A DNA stretch of 64,000 nucleotides from CAYNZV01 sp965217095 (GCA_965217095.1 OZ244235.1:2852001-2916000), one strand, 5' to 3'. Counted from the stretch's first letter, positions 48,362 through 57,364 are shown. Numbers and translations: made by a program. Notes: generated from the sequence alone by a model not told the origin.

Positions 48362-48744
48362 AGGTCCTGCACGCGATCACCCGGCTCGACCTGGAGGGGT
48401 CGGCAGAGAATACCTTGCTGACGGTTGCCGAGGCCGATGCCAGCCGCTACCAATCGGCGCTGATAACGGGTCCGACCGTCGGGGAACGCAGCCCGACCGA
48501 GGCCATCGCCAGGGAGCGCGGGGTCCACTTCGCCGTTGCGCCGCATCTGGTGCGCAATGTGAGCCCATTGGCCGATTTGCGCGCGGTGTGGGAATTGTGG
48601 CGGCTGATTCGCAAAGGCAACTACGATATCGTCCACACCCACATTTCAAAAGCGGGCTTGGTCGGTCGGCTCGCCGCCTGCCTGGCGCGGGTGCCGGTTG
48701 TGATCCACACGCCGCACGGCCATGTGTTCTACGGCTCGCTCTAA
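48343..48744 (+). pseudogene. GT4-family glycosyltransferase, N-terminal third only
   Basis: The start ATG overlaps the end of the preceding gene. The text KVLHAITRLDLEGSAENTL, GNYDIVHTHISKAGLVGR and PVVIHTPHGHVFYGSL is the N-terminal domain of a GT4 enzyme; the family normally continues for another 250 residues. The frame ends in TAA 48742-48744, which lies inside the 3' end of the convergent sialidase-like gene. The break marks the island's right edge. Confidence 0.8.
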
Positions 48745-50093
48745 TCTATCCGGAAGGTGGTCCCGGCGATGAATCGCACGAGCTCGGGCTCGGGAATCGG
48801 CCGGTCTCCTTCCTTCTCCGTCCACCAGTACGCGGTGAATATCCTGCCGTCGGCGAGTTCGGTGACCACCGGATACCCCAGATCCCAGCAGTAGGCGTCG
48901 CCGCGAACGACGAACTCTTCGCTCCAGGTTTCCCCCAGGTCATCGCTGACGACGCCGATGATTCCGCGGCATCCGCGATCCGCGGTGCGCCGGGCGAACA
49001 GAATCAGGATGCGCCCGTCGCGTAGAACCAGCGCCACCGGACAACGCTGCCGCGAGTTGTCCTTGATCCCTTCTTCATTTCGCGGAGCCGACTCCGCTCG
49101 CGGACCGGTGACAGGGCCGCAGAACGTGCCGGGCGTGGTGACGAACTCCGGATTCGACCAGGTCATGCCATCGTTGGTCGAGAAAGCGACGCACGGGGTT
49201 TCGAAATCGGGGGTCGCTCCCCAGTGTTGATGCATACAGGTCATCAAACGACCGTCGGGAAGCTTGTGCACCCCGGAGTAGTTGTATCCCGCCAACATGT
49301 CGCCGTCCAAGGGGGTAATGTCCGGGTTGATGCGGGCAACGTTACTGACGTATTCGAAGGTTACGCCGTTGTTGTAGCTGGCGTAATAGGCGCAGATGTT
49401 GCGCCGGTAGATGCCTCCCACGATGCCTAGAACCCCGTTGTCGAAACGCACGTGTCCCAGATTGACGCTCAGGTAGCCTGCACCTGGCGCCCAGCGTGGG
49501 GCGTCGATCAAGGTTGCTTCCTTTTCCCAGGTGCGACCCCGGTCCCGGCTGCGCACACAAAATGATGGATTGTGTTTCAGCTTTCCAAGGTGAAAGTTGA
49601 GCTCCTTGTTCGGCTGATTGGCCGATCCGCCAATGGGGAACTTCAGATACTCGCTGTGGCAGAAGTGGATGATGGAGTCCGCATCGCCCAGGTCGATCTT
49701 TTCCCGCTCGTCGATGTCTCGGGGGCGCAGCCAGTCAAGGGTCTCGTCGATGGTGCGGTCGTTGTTCCAGATCCATTGGCGTTCGCTCTCCGGCCAGGTT
49801 TCGCCGCCATCGAGGGAGCGGCTCAACATCACGCCGGATTCACCGCCCCACTTCTCGTGCACACCTCGAAAGGACCGCGGCCCGCCACTGTGCCTGTTGT
49901 ATCCAGGCGGAAGATCGCCGGCGTAATCCATCGGCACGGCTAGATAGGCGACAGCGATCTCGCCGTCTCCGAAGTTCCAGATGCCTCCCCGATTCGGAGC
50001 GAACATGTAGAGATGGTCGTCATAGTGGACCTTGATGTGTTTTACGTCGCTGAGCACGATCGAGCGCACCCCGACGGTTCGTTTTGATTCCAT
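48741..50093 (-). CDS. Sialidase-superfamily (Asp-box/BNR) exo-enzyme-like protein, long form
   Basis: The 450-aa protein has four Asp-boxes: SLDGGETW, SRDRGRTW, STNDGMTW and SDDLGETW, and ends with GYPVVTELADGRIFTAYWW and RFIAGTTFRID, resembling GYPVATQLDDGRIFTAYYF in the protein at 5285-6463. ATG 50093 is preceded by GGAGA; the frame runs to 50153 without conserved text. No signal peptide is visible. It probably binds or trims glycans. Its last codons form the right edge of the mobile-debris island, and a short copy of this end lies at 34568-34600. Confidence 0.83.
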   Translation of the reverse strand: MESKRTVGVRSIVLSDVKHIKVHYDDHLYMFAPNRGGIWNFGDGEIAVAYLAVPMDYAGDLPPGYNRHSGGPRSFRGVHEKWGGESGVMLSRSLDGGETWPESERQWIWNNDRTIDETLDWLRPRDIDEREKIDLGDADSIIHFCHSEYLKFPIGGSANQPNKELNFHLGKLKHNPSFCVRSRDRGRTWEKEATLIDAPRWAPGAGYLSVNLGHVRFDNGVLGIVGGIYRRNICAYYASYNNGVTFEYVSNVARINPDITPLDGDMLAGYNYSGVHKLPDGRLMTCMHQHWGATPDFETPCVAFSTNDGMTWSNPEFVTTPGTFCGPVTGPRAESAPRNEEGIKDNSRQRCPVALVLRDGRILILFARRTADRGCRGIIGVVSDDLGETWSEEFVVRGDAYCWDLGYPVVTELADGRIFTAYWWTEKEGDRPIPEPELVRFIAGTTFRID

Positions 50094-50401
50094 GACTGGT
50101 TCTCCATCACGTTTTTCGAGGGAGGTTGAGTTCGAATCGCCGTCCAACCCCACAGCATAGAGAATGCTCGTTTCATTGTCGATAGGTAGCCTGACCAGGT
50201 GGGCGGCTGGCGCGACTCATTCGCCCAGGCTAGAGCCACCGAGCTTTCGTCGTCGCAGCATTCGCTCCGGCATTTACCCCTTCATATATTCCCACGCAGA
50301 ACGACTGTTTTTGCGCGTGACCCGTCGCGTTTGCCCGATCGCCAAAAGTGAAGTCGTAGGACGCGCGTTAACTACACAACCGAACAAAGGGAAGGGAGAC
50401 G
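50094..50401. other. Divergent spacer between sialidase-like and DUF1080 genes
   Basis: About 300 bp lie between two divergent gene starts, so promoters for both must be here. I see no convincing -35/-10 pair, riboswitch fold or repeat. A GGAG ribosome-binding site directly precedes ATG 50402. Confidence 0.4.
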
Positions 50402-51145
50402 ATGGCAGACAACAAACTGGGCTACGACGATACGCCGCAGATACCGGGACTGAACTACAAGGTCCACGATACCCAACGTCCTCAACCTCCGGTGATCACT
50501 GCAGCGACGCCCAGCGTAGAAGAAGCGCCGGGCGCTCCGCCGTCCGACGCCACCGTGTTGTTTGACGGGGCCGATCTGTCGAGCTGGGTGAGGAGAGAAG
50601 GCGGAGACGCTAGCTGGCAGGTGGAGAACGGTTATATGGAGGTGATCCCCGGCAACGGAAGCATCCAGACCCGTGAGCACTTCGGCGACGGACAGTGGCA
50701 TGTGGAGTGGGCGACACCCCAGGTGGTCAAAGGCGACAGCCAGGGCCGGGGAAACAGCGGCGTGTTTTTGATGGAGAAGTACGAGATACAGGTCCTCGAC
50801 TCTTTCGATAACCCGACCTATGCCGACGGTGCCGCGGCCGCCATTTACGGTCAGCATCCGCCGCTGGTGAACGCCTGCCGCGAACCGGGACGCTGGCAAA
50901 CCTACGATCTGGTCTGGATAGGTCCCCGTTTCAACGGGGGAAAGCTGGAGGGCCCTGCCCGTCTCACCTTGATACACAACGGCGCCGTGGTCCATCACGA
51001 CCGCGAGCTTCTCGGTCCCACGAGCCATCGAAATGTTGTTGAATACGAAGAGCACGCCGAAACAGGTCCGCTGGAACTCCAAGACCATGGAGACCTGTTG
51101 CGTTACCGCAACATCTGGTTTCGCCAGCTCGGCAGCAACGAATGA
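50402..51145 (+). CDS. DUF1080 (3-keto-disaccharide hydrolase) domain protein
   Basis: The 247-aa protein has the DUF1080 jelly-roll markers: ATVLFDGADLSSWVRREGG near residue 50, ASWQVENGYMEVIPGNGSI, GNSGVFLMEKYEIQVLDSF and the final YRNIWFRQL. Members act on 3-keto-glucosides made by Gfo/Idh/MocA-type oxidoreductases, of which four are encoded in this window, so a joint oxidation and beta-elimination route is plausible. No signal peptide is seen, though the first 45 residues are unconserved. Its stop overlaps the start of the next gene (ATGA). Confidence 0.9.
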   Translation: MADNKLGYDDTPQIPGLNYKVHDTQRPQPPVITAATPSVEEAPGAPPSDATVLFDGADLSSWVRREGGDASWQVENGYMEVIPGNGSIQTREHFGDGQWHVEWATPQVVKGDSQGRGNSGVFLMEKYEIQVLDSFDNPTYADGAAAAIYGQHPPLVNACREPGRWQTYDLVWIGPRFNGGKLEGPARLTLIHNGAVVHHDRELLGPTSHRNVVEYEEHAETGPLELQDHGDLLRYRNIWFRQLGSNE

Positions 51146-53028
51146 GCGAAGTACGGGTACGGTTCGAGGATGTAGACGATGACGGCGACCGTGAGGTCGT
51201 GGTCGAGAACGACTGGCTGCGCGCCGTCTTGCGATTCCCCGAAAAGGTAGGCGAGGAGTATTACGGTCAGCGATTCACCTGGGGCGGTCGCCTGCAGTCG
51301 CTGATCTACCGGCCCACCGGGCGCGAGTACTTCATGAGCGAAATGATCGACCCGGAAAACGTGGCTCCCTTCGGTTTGCCCGACGAGCTGTTCGAGATGT
51401 TTCCGTTCGAAGGAGACGAGAGCCGACGCCTCAAGATGGGGGTCGGGGTTTTCGAGGGTGCGGAAGAGACCGCGACTCTAGAACCGTTGCCGTGGACTTG
51501 GCGACAGGAAAAGAAAGGTGATGAAACCACGGTTGCCTTCCGGCAAGAGGCAGAGAATCTGGGCGGCTACTCCTTCGTCTATGAAAAACGTTACCGCTTT
51601 CGAGATGACTCCGCCTGGTTCGCGTTCGACGTTGTGTGGGAGAACGGCAGCGAACGAACCTTCGAGTCGGACTGGGACATTCACTCCTTCCATCAAAGTG
51701 GCGAACCGCCCCGCTCCTCCTGGTTCGTGGCGCCCAAACGAACCTGGATCAGCTGCGGCAAAAGCCGCGTGCGCACCGTTGTAAAGGAAGCCAGCCCGAT
51801 CTTCGCCACCCTCGACCTGAACAGCTACGTCGCCGACCGGATTCCGTGGGATCTGGACGGCCCCGCTTGGTGGTATGCCTTGGGCCCCGGAGACGGCGAC
51901 GAATTCTATTTGCTTCACGGCCGGTTCGAGCCATTCCGCGGGCTGTTCTGGCACGCCTGGCGCGCCTTCACCCCGCAGGGAATCTGCCATATGAGCCTGC
52001 CACCGGGTGAGACCGCTGTTTGGGGGTTTGACGTTACCCTCGGTATGGGGGGAAGGAACTTCGTCGTCGTGGGCGAGGACTGTGGAATAACCGTCGATCG
52101 GGAGAAGGATCAGCAGGTTGTGGTACGGGTGCACTCAGCGCACCGCCGCATCGGAACGGTCAACCTGCATATGATGGCGCCTGATGGTGTCTTGCTGCAC
52201 TCCAACCTCTTGGAGGGGCACTCAAGCCCCGGACAGCCGCTCGGTGCGCGCGTCGCGTTGCCGCCGGGTCACGATTATGTGAAGCTAGCGGTATCGTATC
52301 TGGAGCACGATCGGGTGATGTTGCAAACGGAAGAGATCGTTCCCTGCGAGTCCCAGCGTCCCACCGCTCACCTGCCTTTCGAAGGCGGCGGTCGTCGCGT
52401 GTTCGCCATCAGTGATCCGAATGTCGAAGATCACGAGGTCGACTACCTTCATTTCTGCTCCCATGCCCTCCAGTGCGGATTCCATGCAGAGTGGAGCGAG
52501 GCCGGTCCGGCGATGCCCGATACCCTGGAAGGTTTGGCTGTGGTTTGCATCGTGGGTGATGGGTGGCCCCGAGAACGGATCGACGAGCTTGCTGCCTGGA
52601 CGCGGGATGGGGGCGGGTTGCTGCTGTGCGCACCGTTTGGAGACCTGGCTCAGGCTCTGGGTTCTCTGTCGCCCCTGGTGCCCGACGGAGACGGAAGGTT
52701 ACAAGTATGCGATCCGCCGCTGGGATTGAGTCAGGCAACCGCGCACCCGACCACCGATTCCTTGTTGATGGGTCCCGGCGAGCGCCTCAAGATCGCCAGA
52801 TGGACCCCGGCTAAAGCCACGGCTCAGGCGCAAGTAACGCTGTCGTTCACCGATGAGCATGAACACCCGGCAGTGGCGCTGCTAGAGGTGGGGAAGGGGC
52901 GCGTAATCGCCGTGGCCTCGCGGCCAGCCTGGGGTGAGGGAAGTCACGCCGTCATCTGGGATGGGTGGGGACAGTATACCCGGGCTTTTTGGGGAGGTCT
53001 CATGGGTTGGGCATCGAGATGCTGGTAA
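51142..53028 (+). CDS. Two-domain protein: mutarotase-like beta-sandwich plus GATase/ThuA-like domain
   Basis: The first about 330 of 628 residues are beta-rich with YYGQRFTWGGRLQSL and FTPQGICHMSLPPGETAVWG, in the manner of aldose-epimerase-like sandwich domains. From about residue 415 an alpha/beta part (DYLHFCSHALQCGFHAEW, DTLEGLAVVCIVGDGWP, LAAWTRDGGGLLLCAPFGD, LLEVGKGRVIAVASRPAWG) looks like the class I amidotransferase-like fold seen in ThuA-type sugar proteins. The combination is unfamiliar to me. It is translationally coupled to the DUF1080 gene, which suggests a shared sugar substrate. Confidence 0.6.
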   Translation: MSEVRVRFEDVDDDGDREVVVENDWLRAVLRFPEKVGEEYYGQRFTWGGRLQSLIYRPTGREYFMSEMIDPENVAPFGLPDELFEMFPFEGDESRRLKMGVGVFEGAEETATLEPLPWTWRQEKKGDETTVAFRQEAENLGGYSFVYEKRYRFRDDSAWFAFDVVWENGSERTFESDWDIHSFHQSGEPPRSSWFVAPKRTWISCGKSRVRTVVKEASPIFATLDLNSYVADRIPWDLDGPAWWYALGPGDGDEFYLLHGRFEPFRGLFWHAWRAFTPQGICHMSLPPGETAVWGFDVTLGMGGRNFVVVGEDCGITVDREKDQQVVVRVHSAHRRIGTVNLHMMAPDGVLLHSNLLEGHSSPGQPLGARVALPPGHDYVKLAVSYLEHDRVMLQTEEIVPCESQRPTAHLPFEGGGRRVFAISDPNVEDHEVDYLHFCSHALQCGFHAEWSEAGPAMPDTLEGLAVVCIVGDGWPRERIDELAAWTRDGGGLLLCAPFGDLAQALGSLSPLVPDGDGRLQVCDPPLGLSQATAHPTTDSLLMGPGERLKIARWTPAKATAQAQVTLSFTDEHEHPAVALLEVGKGRVIAVASRPAWGEGSHAVIWDGWGQYTRAFWGGLMGWASRCW

Positions 53029-53795
53029 CCGAGCTGAAACCGAGCGAGGTCGCACGTTTTCGCACCTTCGGTTTTCTGCAAAGACCACGGTTGTTCACGG
53101 CTACGGAGATGTCAGAGGTCATGGCGGCGGCTAACGCCCTGGGGGACACAGATCTGACGCCGGAGTCGGAGATCGGTGACCGCCGGCTGAGTCATTTTGT
53201 CGAGCGCCTTCCCGTGCTGTCGGAGCTGGTGTGCGATGACCGCATCTACAAGGCCGCCGAAACGCTCCTCGGCCCCGATTTCATTTGGATCGGATCGGAG
53301 GGCAACGAGACCTACTACAGCGAGCTGCACTGGCACCCTGACCGAAAGTACTACCGGCCCGAAGAGAAACACAACATCCCGTTTCGACAGCTGAAGATGA
53401 TGATCTACATGGAGCCGGTAACCCGGGAAACCGGATGCATGCGTGTGCTCCCTGGGTCGCACCGGTTACCCCTACACGAGGATCTCGGACCTCAGGAAGA
53501 TCTGCGGGACCAGAAACCGTTCGGCTTGGACGGGAGGGAGGTGCCATTCGTCCCCCTGGAATCCGACCCTGGGGATGTGGCCCTGTTCGACCACTGTCTC
53601 TGGCACGGGATGTTCGGTGGCCGCCACGGCCGACGTTACATTGCCTTGAAGTTCGCCGCGCGACCGCAGCGGCCGGAAGATGTCGTGACCTTGAAGCAGT
53701 ATGCGTTGGCGGCGTTCGATCCTCACGAAAACTTCCTCAATAGTTCGAATCCGCGACTGAGGGGCATGGTGGAGGGCCTGGCGGATCTGCCCTGA
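53019..53795 (+). CDS. Phytanoyl-CoA dioxygenase (PhyH) family protein
   Basis: The 258-aa protein has the non-haem iron site of PhyH oxygenases: LHWHPDRK gives His106 and Asp108, CLWHGMFGG gives His196, and Arg205/Arg206 may bind 2-oxoglutarate. ETGCMRVLPGSH is the family core. I start at ATG 53019, overlapping the upstream stop by 10 bp; the longer frame from 52965 lies inside the previous gene. Being coupled to DUF1080 and mutarotase-like genes, it may hydroxylate or dealkylate a sugar derivative. This is inferred from context. Confidence 0.87.
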   Translation: MLVTELKPSEVARFRTFGFLQRPRLFTATEMSEVMAAANALGDTDLTPESEIGDRRLSHFVERLPVLSELVCDDRIYKAAETLLGPDFIWIGSEGNETYYSELHWHPDRKYYRPEEKHNIPFRQLKMMIYMEPVTRETGCMRVLPGSHRLPLHEDLGPQEDLRDQKPFGLDGREVPFVPLESDPGDVALFDHCLWHGMFGGRHGRRYIALKFAARPQRPEDVVTLKQYALAAFDPHENFLNSSNPRLRGMVEGLADLP

Positions 53796-53857
53796 GGCGT
53801 GTTTGCCGCCCAGCTTCATTCAACCGCGCGCAAGTCACCACGGGAACACCTGATCTC

Positions 53858-54835
53858 TTGCAAGACAACAAACGAATCCTCGTAACGGGTGCGGCCGGCT
53901 TTATCGGATCGCACCTCTGCGAACGGCTCGTGGCCGCCGGCCACGATGTTCTGGGCGTCGACTGCAAGACCAACCATTACACTACTGCCCTAAAGGATCT
54001 GAACCTCGAGGATTTGCGTGCCGCAGGGGTACGCCTGGACTCGAGCGATCTGGCGGTGGATGATCTGAAGCACCTGATGGACGACGTGGAGTACGTCTTC
54101 CATCTGGCGGCGCAACCGGGGATCTCAGGTAGCACTTCCTTCGATTCCTACGTGCGGAATAATATTGTCGCAGCAAACCGGTTGCTCGAAGTCGCCTCTG
54201 AAGGCAAGAGTCTACAGGGCATGCTGAACACTTCCACCTCTTCGGTCTACGGCGCCGATGCCACCGGCGACGAGACCTCGGAGCCCCAGCCGACTTCGCA
54301 CTACGGGGTGACCAAGCTCGCTGCCGAACAGCTGATGCTTGCGGCTTTTCGCGACCGGGAAGTGCCCTGCTGTTCGCTGAGACTTTTCTCTGTCTACGGA
54401 CCCAGAGAGCGCCCGGAGAAACTCTACCCTAAGCTGGTCGGTGCTATCCTCGAAGATCGACCGTTCCCGCTGTTCGAGGGGAGCGAGAAGCATGTCCGCA
54501 GCTACACCTATGTGAGCGACATCGTCGACGGAATGGTTGCGGCCTTGAATAATTTCGATTCCTGCGTCGGTGAGGTGTTTAATATTGGCACCGATGTGGC
54601 CCACACCACCGGCGAAGGGATCGAGATTGTGGAAAAGCTCACCGGAAAATCGGCCCGCATCGATACACAACCCTGCCGCCCCGGGGATCAGACCCGCACC
54701 CAGGCGAACATATCCAAGGCCCGCCGCGTCCTGGGATACAATCCGACGATCTCTCTGGAAGATGGGCTGCGAGCCGTGGTGGAGTGGTACCAGTCACAGA
54801 TTCAGGGCCGGATCAATCTCTGGCCCGCACCGTAA
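53858..54835 (+). CDS. NAD-dependent epimerase/dehydratase (extended SDR)
   Basis: The 325-aa protein has the extended short-chain dehydrogenase pattern: ILVTGAAGFIGSHLCERL (GxxGxxG), VFHLAAQPG, STSSVYG, the catalytic HYGVTKLAAEQ (YxxxK), LRLFSVYGPRERP and PGDQTRTQANISKA. This fits UDP-sugar epimerases and dehydratases of the GalE/WcaG group. The frame opens with TTG 53858, immediately at the Rossmann strand, so a non-ATG start is likely. It may interconvert nucleotide sugars in the cytoplasm. Confidence 0.9.
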   Translation: MQDNKRILVTGAAGFIGSHLCERLVAAGHDVLGVDCKTNHYTTALKDLNLEDLRAAGVRLDSSDLAVDDLKHLMDDVEYVFHLAAQPGISGSTSFDSYVRNNIVAANRLLEVASEGKSLQGMLNTSTSSVYGADATGDETSEPQPTSHYGVTKLAAEQLMLAAFRDREVPCCSLRLFSVYGPRERPEKLYPKLVGAILEDRPFPLFEGSEKHVRSYTYVSDIVDGMVAALNNFDSCVGEVFNIGTDVAHTTGEGIEIVEKLTGKSARIDTQPCRPGDQTRTQANISKARRVLGYNPTISLEDGLRAVVEWYQSQIQGRINLWPAP

Positions 54836-54849
54836 GGAGGAGGAACGAA

Positions 54850-55158
54850 ATGCGCAGAGTTATGGTCCGCTACAAGGTGAAAGCCGACAGGGCGGCTGAG
54901 AACAGGCAGTTAATAGAGAAGGTGTTCGAGGAGTTGAAGGCAGCGGCGCCGGCCGGCGTTCGTTATGCATCGTTTGTCCTCGAGGACGGAGTGAGCTTTG
55001 TGCATATCGCCTCGATAGAAACAACGGACGGCTCGAATCCGCTGGGCAATTTGGCGGCGTTTGGCGCCTTCCAGAAAGCAATCGAAGAGCGGTGCGAGGT
55101 TCAGCCTGAGGTGTCCGACCTGGAGGAGATCGGCTCCTACGGGCTTTTCGGCAGCTGA
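54850..55158 (+). CDS. Small ABM-like (dimeric alpha/beta barrel) hypothetical protein
   Basis: The 102-aa protein MRRVMVRYKVKADRAAENRQ-type start, then FEELKAAAPAGVRYASFVLE, GVSFVHIASIET and FGAFQKAIEERC, has the strand-helix-strand order of antibiotic-biosynthesis-monooxygenase-like small proteins (described in parts here). A strong AAGGAGGAGG site precedes ATG 54850, and the gene starts 14 bp after the epimerase gene. Its function is unknown; members are often minor oxidoreductases or stress proteins. Confidence 0.75.
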   Translation: MRRVMVRYKVKADRAAENRQLIEKVFEELKAAAPAGVRYASFVLEDGVSFVHIASIETTDGSNPLGNLAAFGAFQKAIEERCEVQPEVSDLEEIGSYGLFGS

Positions 55159-55209
55159 GCCGACTGCAGAAAAGTTCTGAGGCCAGGGACGGCCTGATGT
55201 GTGGGGGCT

Positions 55210-55535
55210 CTACTTCGGCGGCAGTGAGGAGACGAACTTGGCTGCTTGATCGATCCACCTCTTCAGTTTTTTCTGGTCGGTATGTATGCCTTTGGTGAGG
55301 TAAACCATGCTCCTGATCGGCTTGCCGGTGAAGTCCATCTCCCAATATCTGATTCCTCCAGAGCGGCTGCAGCGCCCTCGTTACCCAACCGCAAAACGAC
55401 CTTGTCGTCGCTGATGCCACAACACATGTGGCCGTTCAACATAAAAGCGATACCGCCAAACATCTTTCGTTCGTCCGTCTTCTTGCGTGCAAGCGCTTTG
55501 CGCACGCGGGTCGCAATTTTCTCGTCGTAAGCCAT
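55210..55535 (-). pseudogene. TfoX N-terminal domain protein with one frameshift
   Basis: The first part, MAYDEKIATRVRKALARK, KMFGGIAFMLNGHMCCGI and KVVLRLGNEGAAAALEESDIG, is a normal TfoX/Sxy N-terminal domain. At GGGAGATGG (about 55348) the conserved text moves to another frame, EMDFTGKPIRSMVYL then KLKRWIDQAAKFVSSLPPK, ending at TAG 55210-55212. One missing G explains it. Otherwise the frame ends early at 55263. The ATG 55535 is preceded by AGGAAG. An assembly error is as likely as real loss, because the rest of the gene is perfect. Confidence 0.8.
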
Positions 55536-55609
55536 CTTCAATACTTCCTACACGGTGTTTTTCAGCACGGGGCCCTGTGGCGTCGGCGTCAACGACAGCG
55601 AGCGTTCTG

Positions 55610-57364
55610 TCAATCAGCCGGTACGATGTCGATGTAGGCCAGGGCACATCCCGGCTTGGCGGTTTTGTTGAACTGCAAGACCTTGAGCTTGACCTCTACC
55701 GTTCCTGTCTGGTCGACGTGGACCTTCCCCAGATTTGAGGCGATCTCAGGATAATACTGCGCTGTTGGCATCTGTAGCTTCTCGTCGGCGCGCAATACAC
55801 GGATCAAGCGGTCACCGCCAATGGTCAGCTCCACGCGGTGTCCCATACTGTGACCCTGGGTGTACCGCAGGGTGCCGGTAACGAGGCGTACGAGGTACTT
55901 CCCAGGCTTGAAAACCTTCATTCGCCAACTCATCCAGTTCGCCTTGTTGTGCCAGTTTTCGACCACACCGCTGTGGCTCAGGGCGAGGCGGCGACCCTTC
56001 CGGGGCAGATGGAGCCGGGCCATGCTCGGCAATAGTCTCACGGTGCCGTCTGGTTGTTGCAGGGGGGCGGGGTCGACCTTCGGAGCTCCGGCAAGCTCCA
56101 ACGCAATCACCGAGACATAGGGGTTCGGTTTCTTGGTCGGCAGCTCGATGGAAAGAACGTCTTGCCGTTTTGAGCGGGTTTGTGCGAACGCGAGAGAAGT
56201 GCTGCGCTGCGACAGCAGGTAAGCGCGAAGAACCTCGGTGCGCAGGCCGAACAGGGTAAAGCGACCTCCCTTCCAGGTGGTGAACAGTAGAAACAGCTTG
56301 TTGCCCTTGCGGGTAACAGCCCCCCAGCTGAACGAGTAGGGAAACGGACTCGCGTCGGTCCCGTAGATCGCCTCGCCATATATCCGCATCCAGGCACCAA
56401 TTGCCTGAAGTCGCTTTGCACTGGGTTGAGGAATCAAGCCCGAGGCTGTGGGCCCGACGTTTAGCAGATAGTTTACACCCTTGCCGGCGAGCTCGGCGAG
56501 CAACGCCAGCAGTGTTTTGGCCGATTTCCAGTTGCGATCGTCGGTCTTGAAAGCCCAGGTGTCGTTCATGGTTGCCGGCGTCTCCCAAAAACCGTCGAGG
56601 CGTCCCTGTGGGATCTGGTTGTCTCCCAAACTGCCGTAGTCGCCGACGTCGTGGCCCACTCGTCCGCTGACGATGCAGCTCGGCTGCAGACTTCGCACCA
56701 ACTGACGCAGACCGAGGCTGTCGGTGCGACCGATGGAATAGGGGGTGTCGAACCAGATTAGGCCGATAGGGCCGTACTGGGTGAGCAGCTCGCGGACCTG
56801 CGGTTTGCATTTTTCCTCCAGGTAGCGGGAAAACCGCTGCTCCTTCGCGTCAAAATCCCAGTCGTTGCCAAAGCCGTCGGGATGGTGCCAGTCCTGGTCC
56901 TGCGAATAATAGAAACAGAGCCGGATGCTCGCCTTCTTGTATGCGTCGGCAAGTTCCGCCATGGGATCGCGTCCAAAAGGAGTGGCATTGATGATATCGT
57001 ATTCGCTGCACGGCGAGTCGAAGAGCGCGAAACCGTCGTGATGTTTGGCGGTGATCACCAGGTACTTCATGCCTGCCGTCACCGCCAGCTGGACCCAGGC
57101 TTCCGCGTCGAAACGGACCGGATTGAACCGGGGGGCGAGTTTTTCGTACTCGCTGACCGGGATGCGAGCTCGATGCATGATCCATTCGCCGATGCCGTCG
57201 ATCTCCCGCCCCTTCCAGCGTCCCGCCGGCACCGCGTAGATTCCCCAGTGAATGAACATGCCGAAGCGGGCTTCGTTCCACCACGCCACCCGTGCCCGGT
57301 CCGCGGCGCTCTTCAACCTGCGTCCGCCGGTGGCGGATCTATTCGCTTTCTCCGCTTTAGCCAT
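55610..57364 (-). CDS. GH29 alpha-L-fucosidase
   Basis: The 584-aa protein has the GH29 barrel signature: WWNEARFGMFIHWGIYAVP, GMKYLVITAKHHDGFALFDS, CFYYSQDQDWHHPD and GLIWFDTPYS with the nucleophile Asp206. NYLLNVGPTASGLIPQPS is also a fucosidase marker. A C-terminal beta-sandwich follows from about residue 345. Fucosidases release terminal alpha-L-fucose with retention. No signal peptide is apparent, suggesting an intracellular oligosaccharide substrate. It is divergent from the 57485 gene across 120 bp. Confidence 0.95.
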   Translation of the reverse strand: MAKAEKANRSATGGRRLKSAADRARVAWWNEARFGMFIHWGIYAVPAGRWKGREIDGIGEWIMHRARIPVSEYEKLAPRFNPVRFDAEAWVQLAVTAGMKYLVITAKHHDGFALFDSPCSEYDIINATPFGRDPMAELADAYKKASIRLCFYYSQDQDWHHPDGFGNDWDFDAKEQRFSRYLEEKCKPQVRELLTQYGPIGLIWFDTPYSIGRTDSLGLRQLVRSLQPSCIVSGRVGHDVGDYGSLGDNQIPQGRLDGFWETPATMNDTWAFKTDDRNWKSAKTLLALLAELAGKGVNYLLNVGPTASGLIPQPSAKRLQAIGAWMRIYGEAIYGTDASPFPYSFSWGAVTRKGNKLFLLFTTWKGGRFTLFGLRTEVLRAYLLSQRSTSLAFAQTRSKRQDVLSIELPTKKPNPYVSVIALELAGAPKVDPAPLQQPDGTVRLLPSMARLHLPRKGRRLALSHSGVVENWHNKANWMSWRMKVFKPGKYLVRLVTGTLRYTQGHSMGHRVELTIGGDRLIRVLRADEKLQMPTAQYYPEIASNLGKVHVDQTGTVEVKLKVLQFNKTAKPGCALAYIDIVPAD

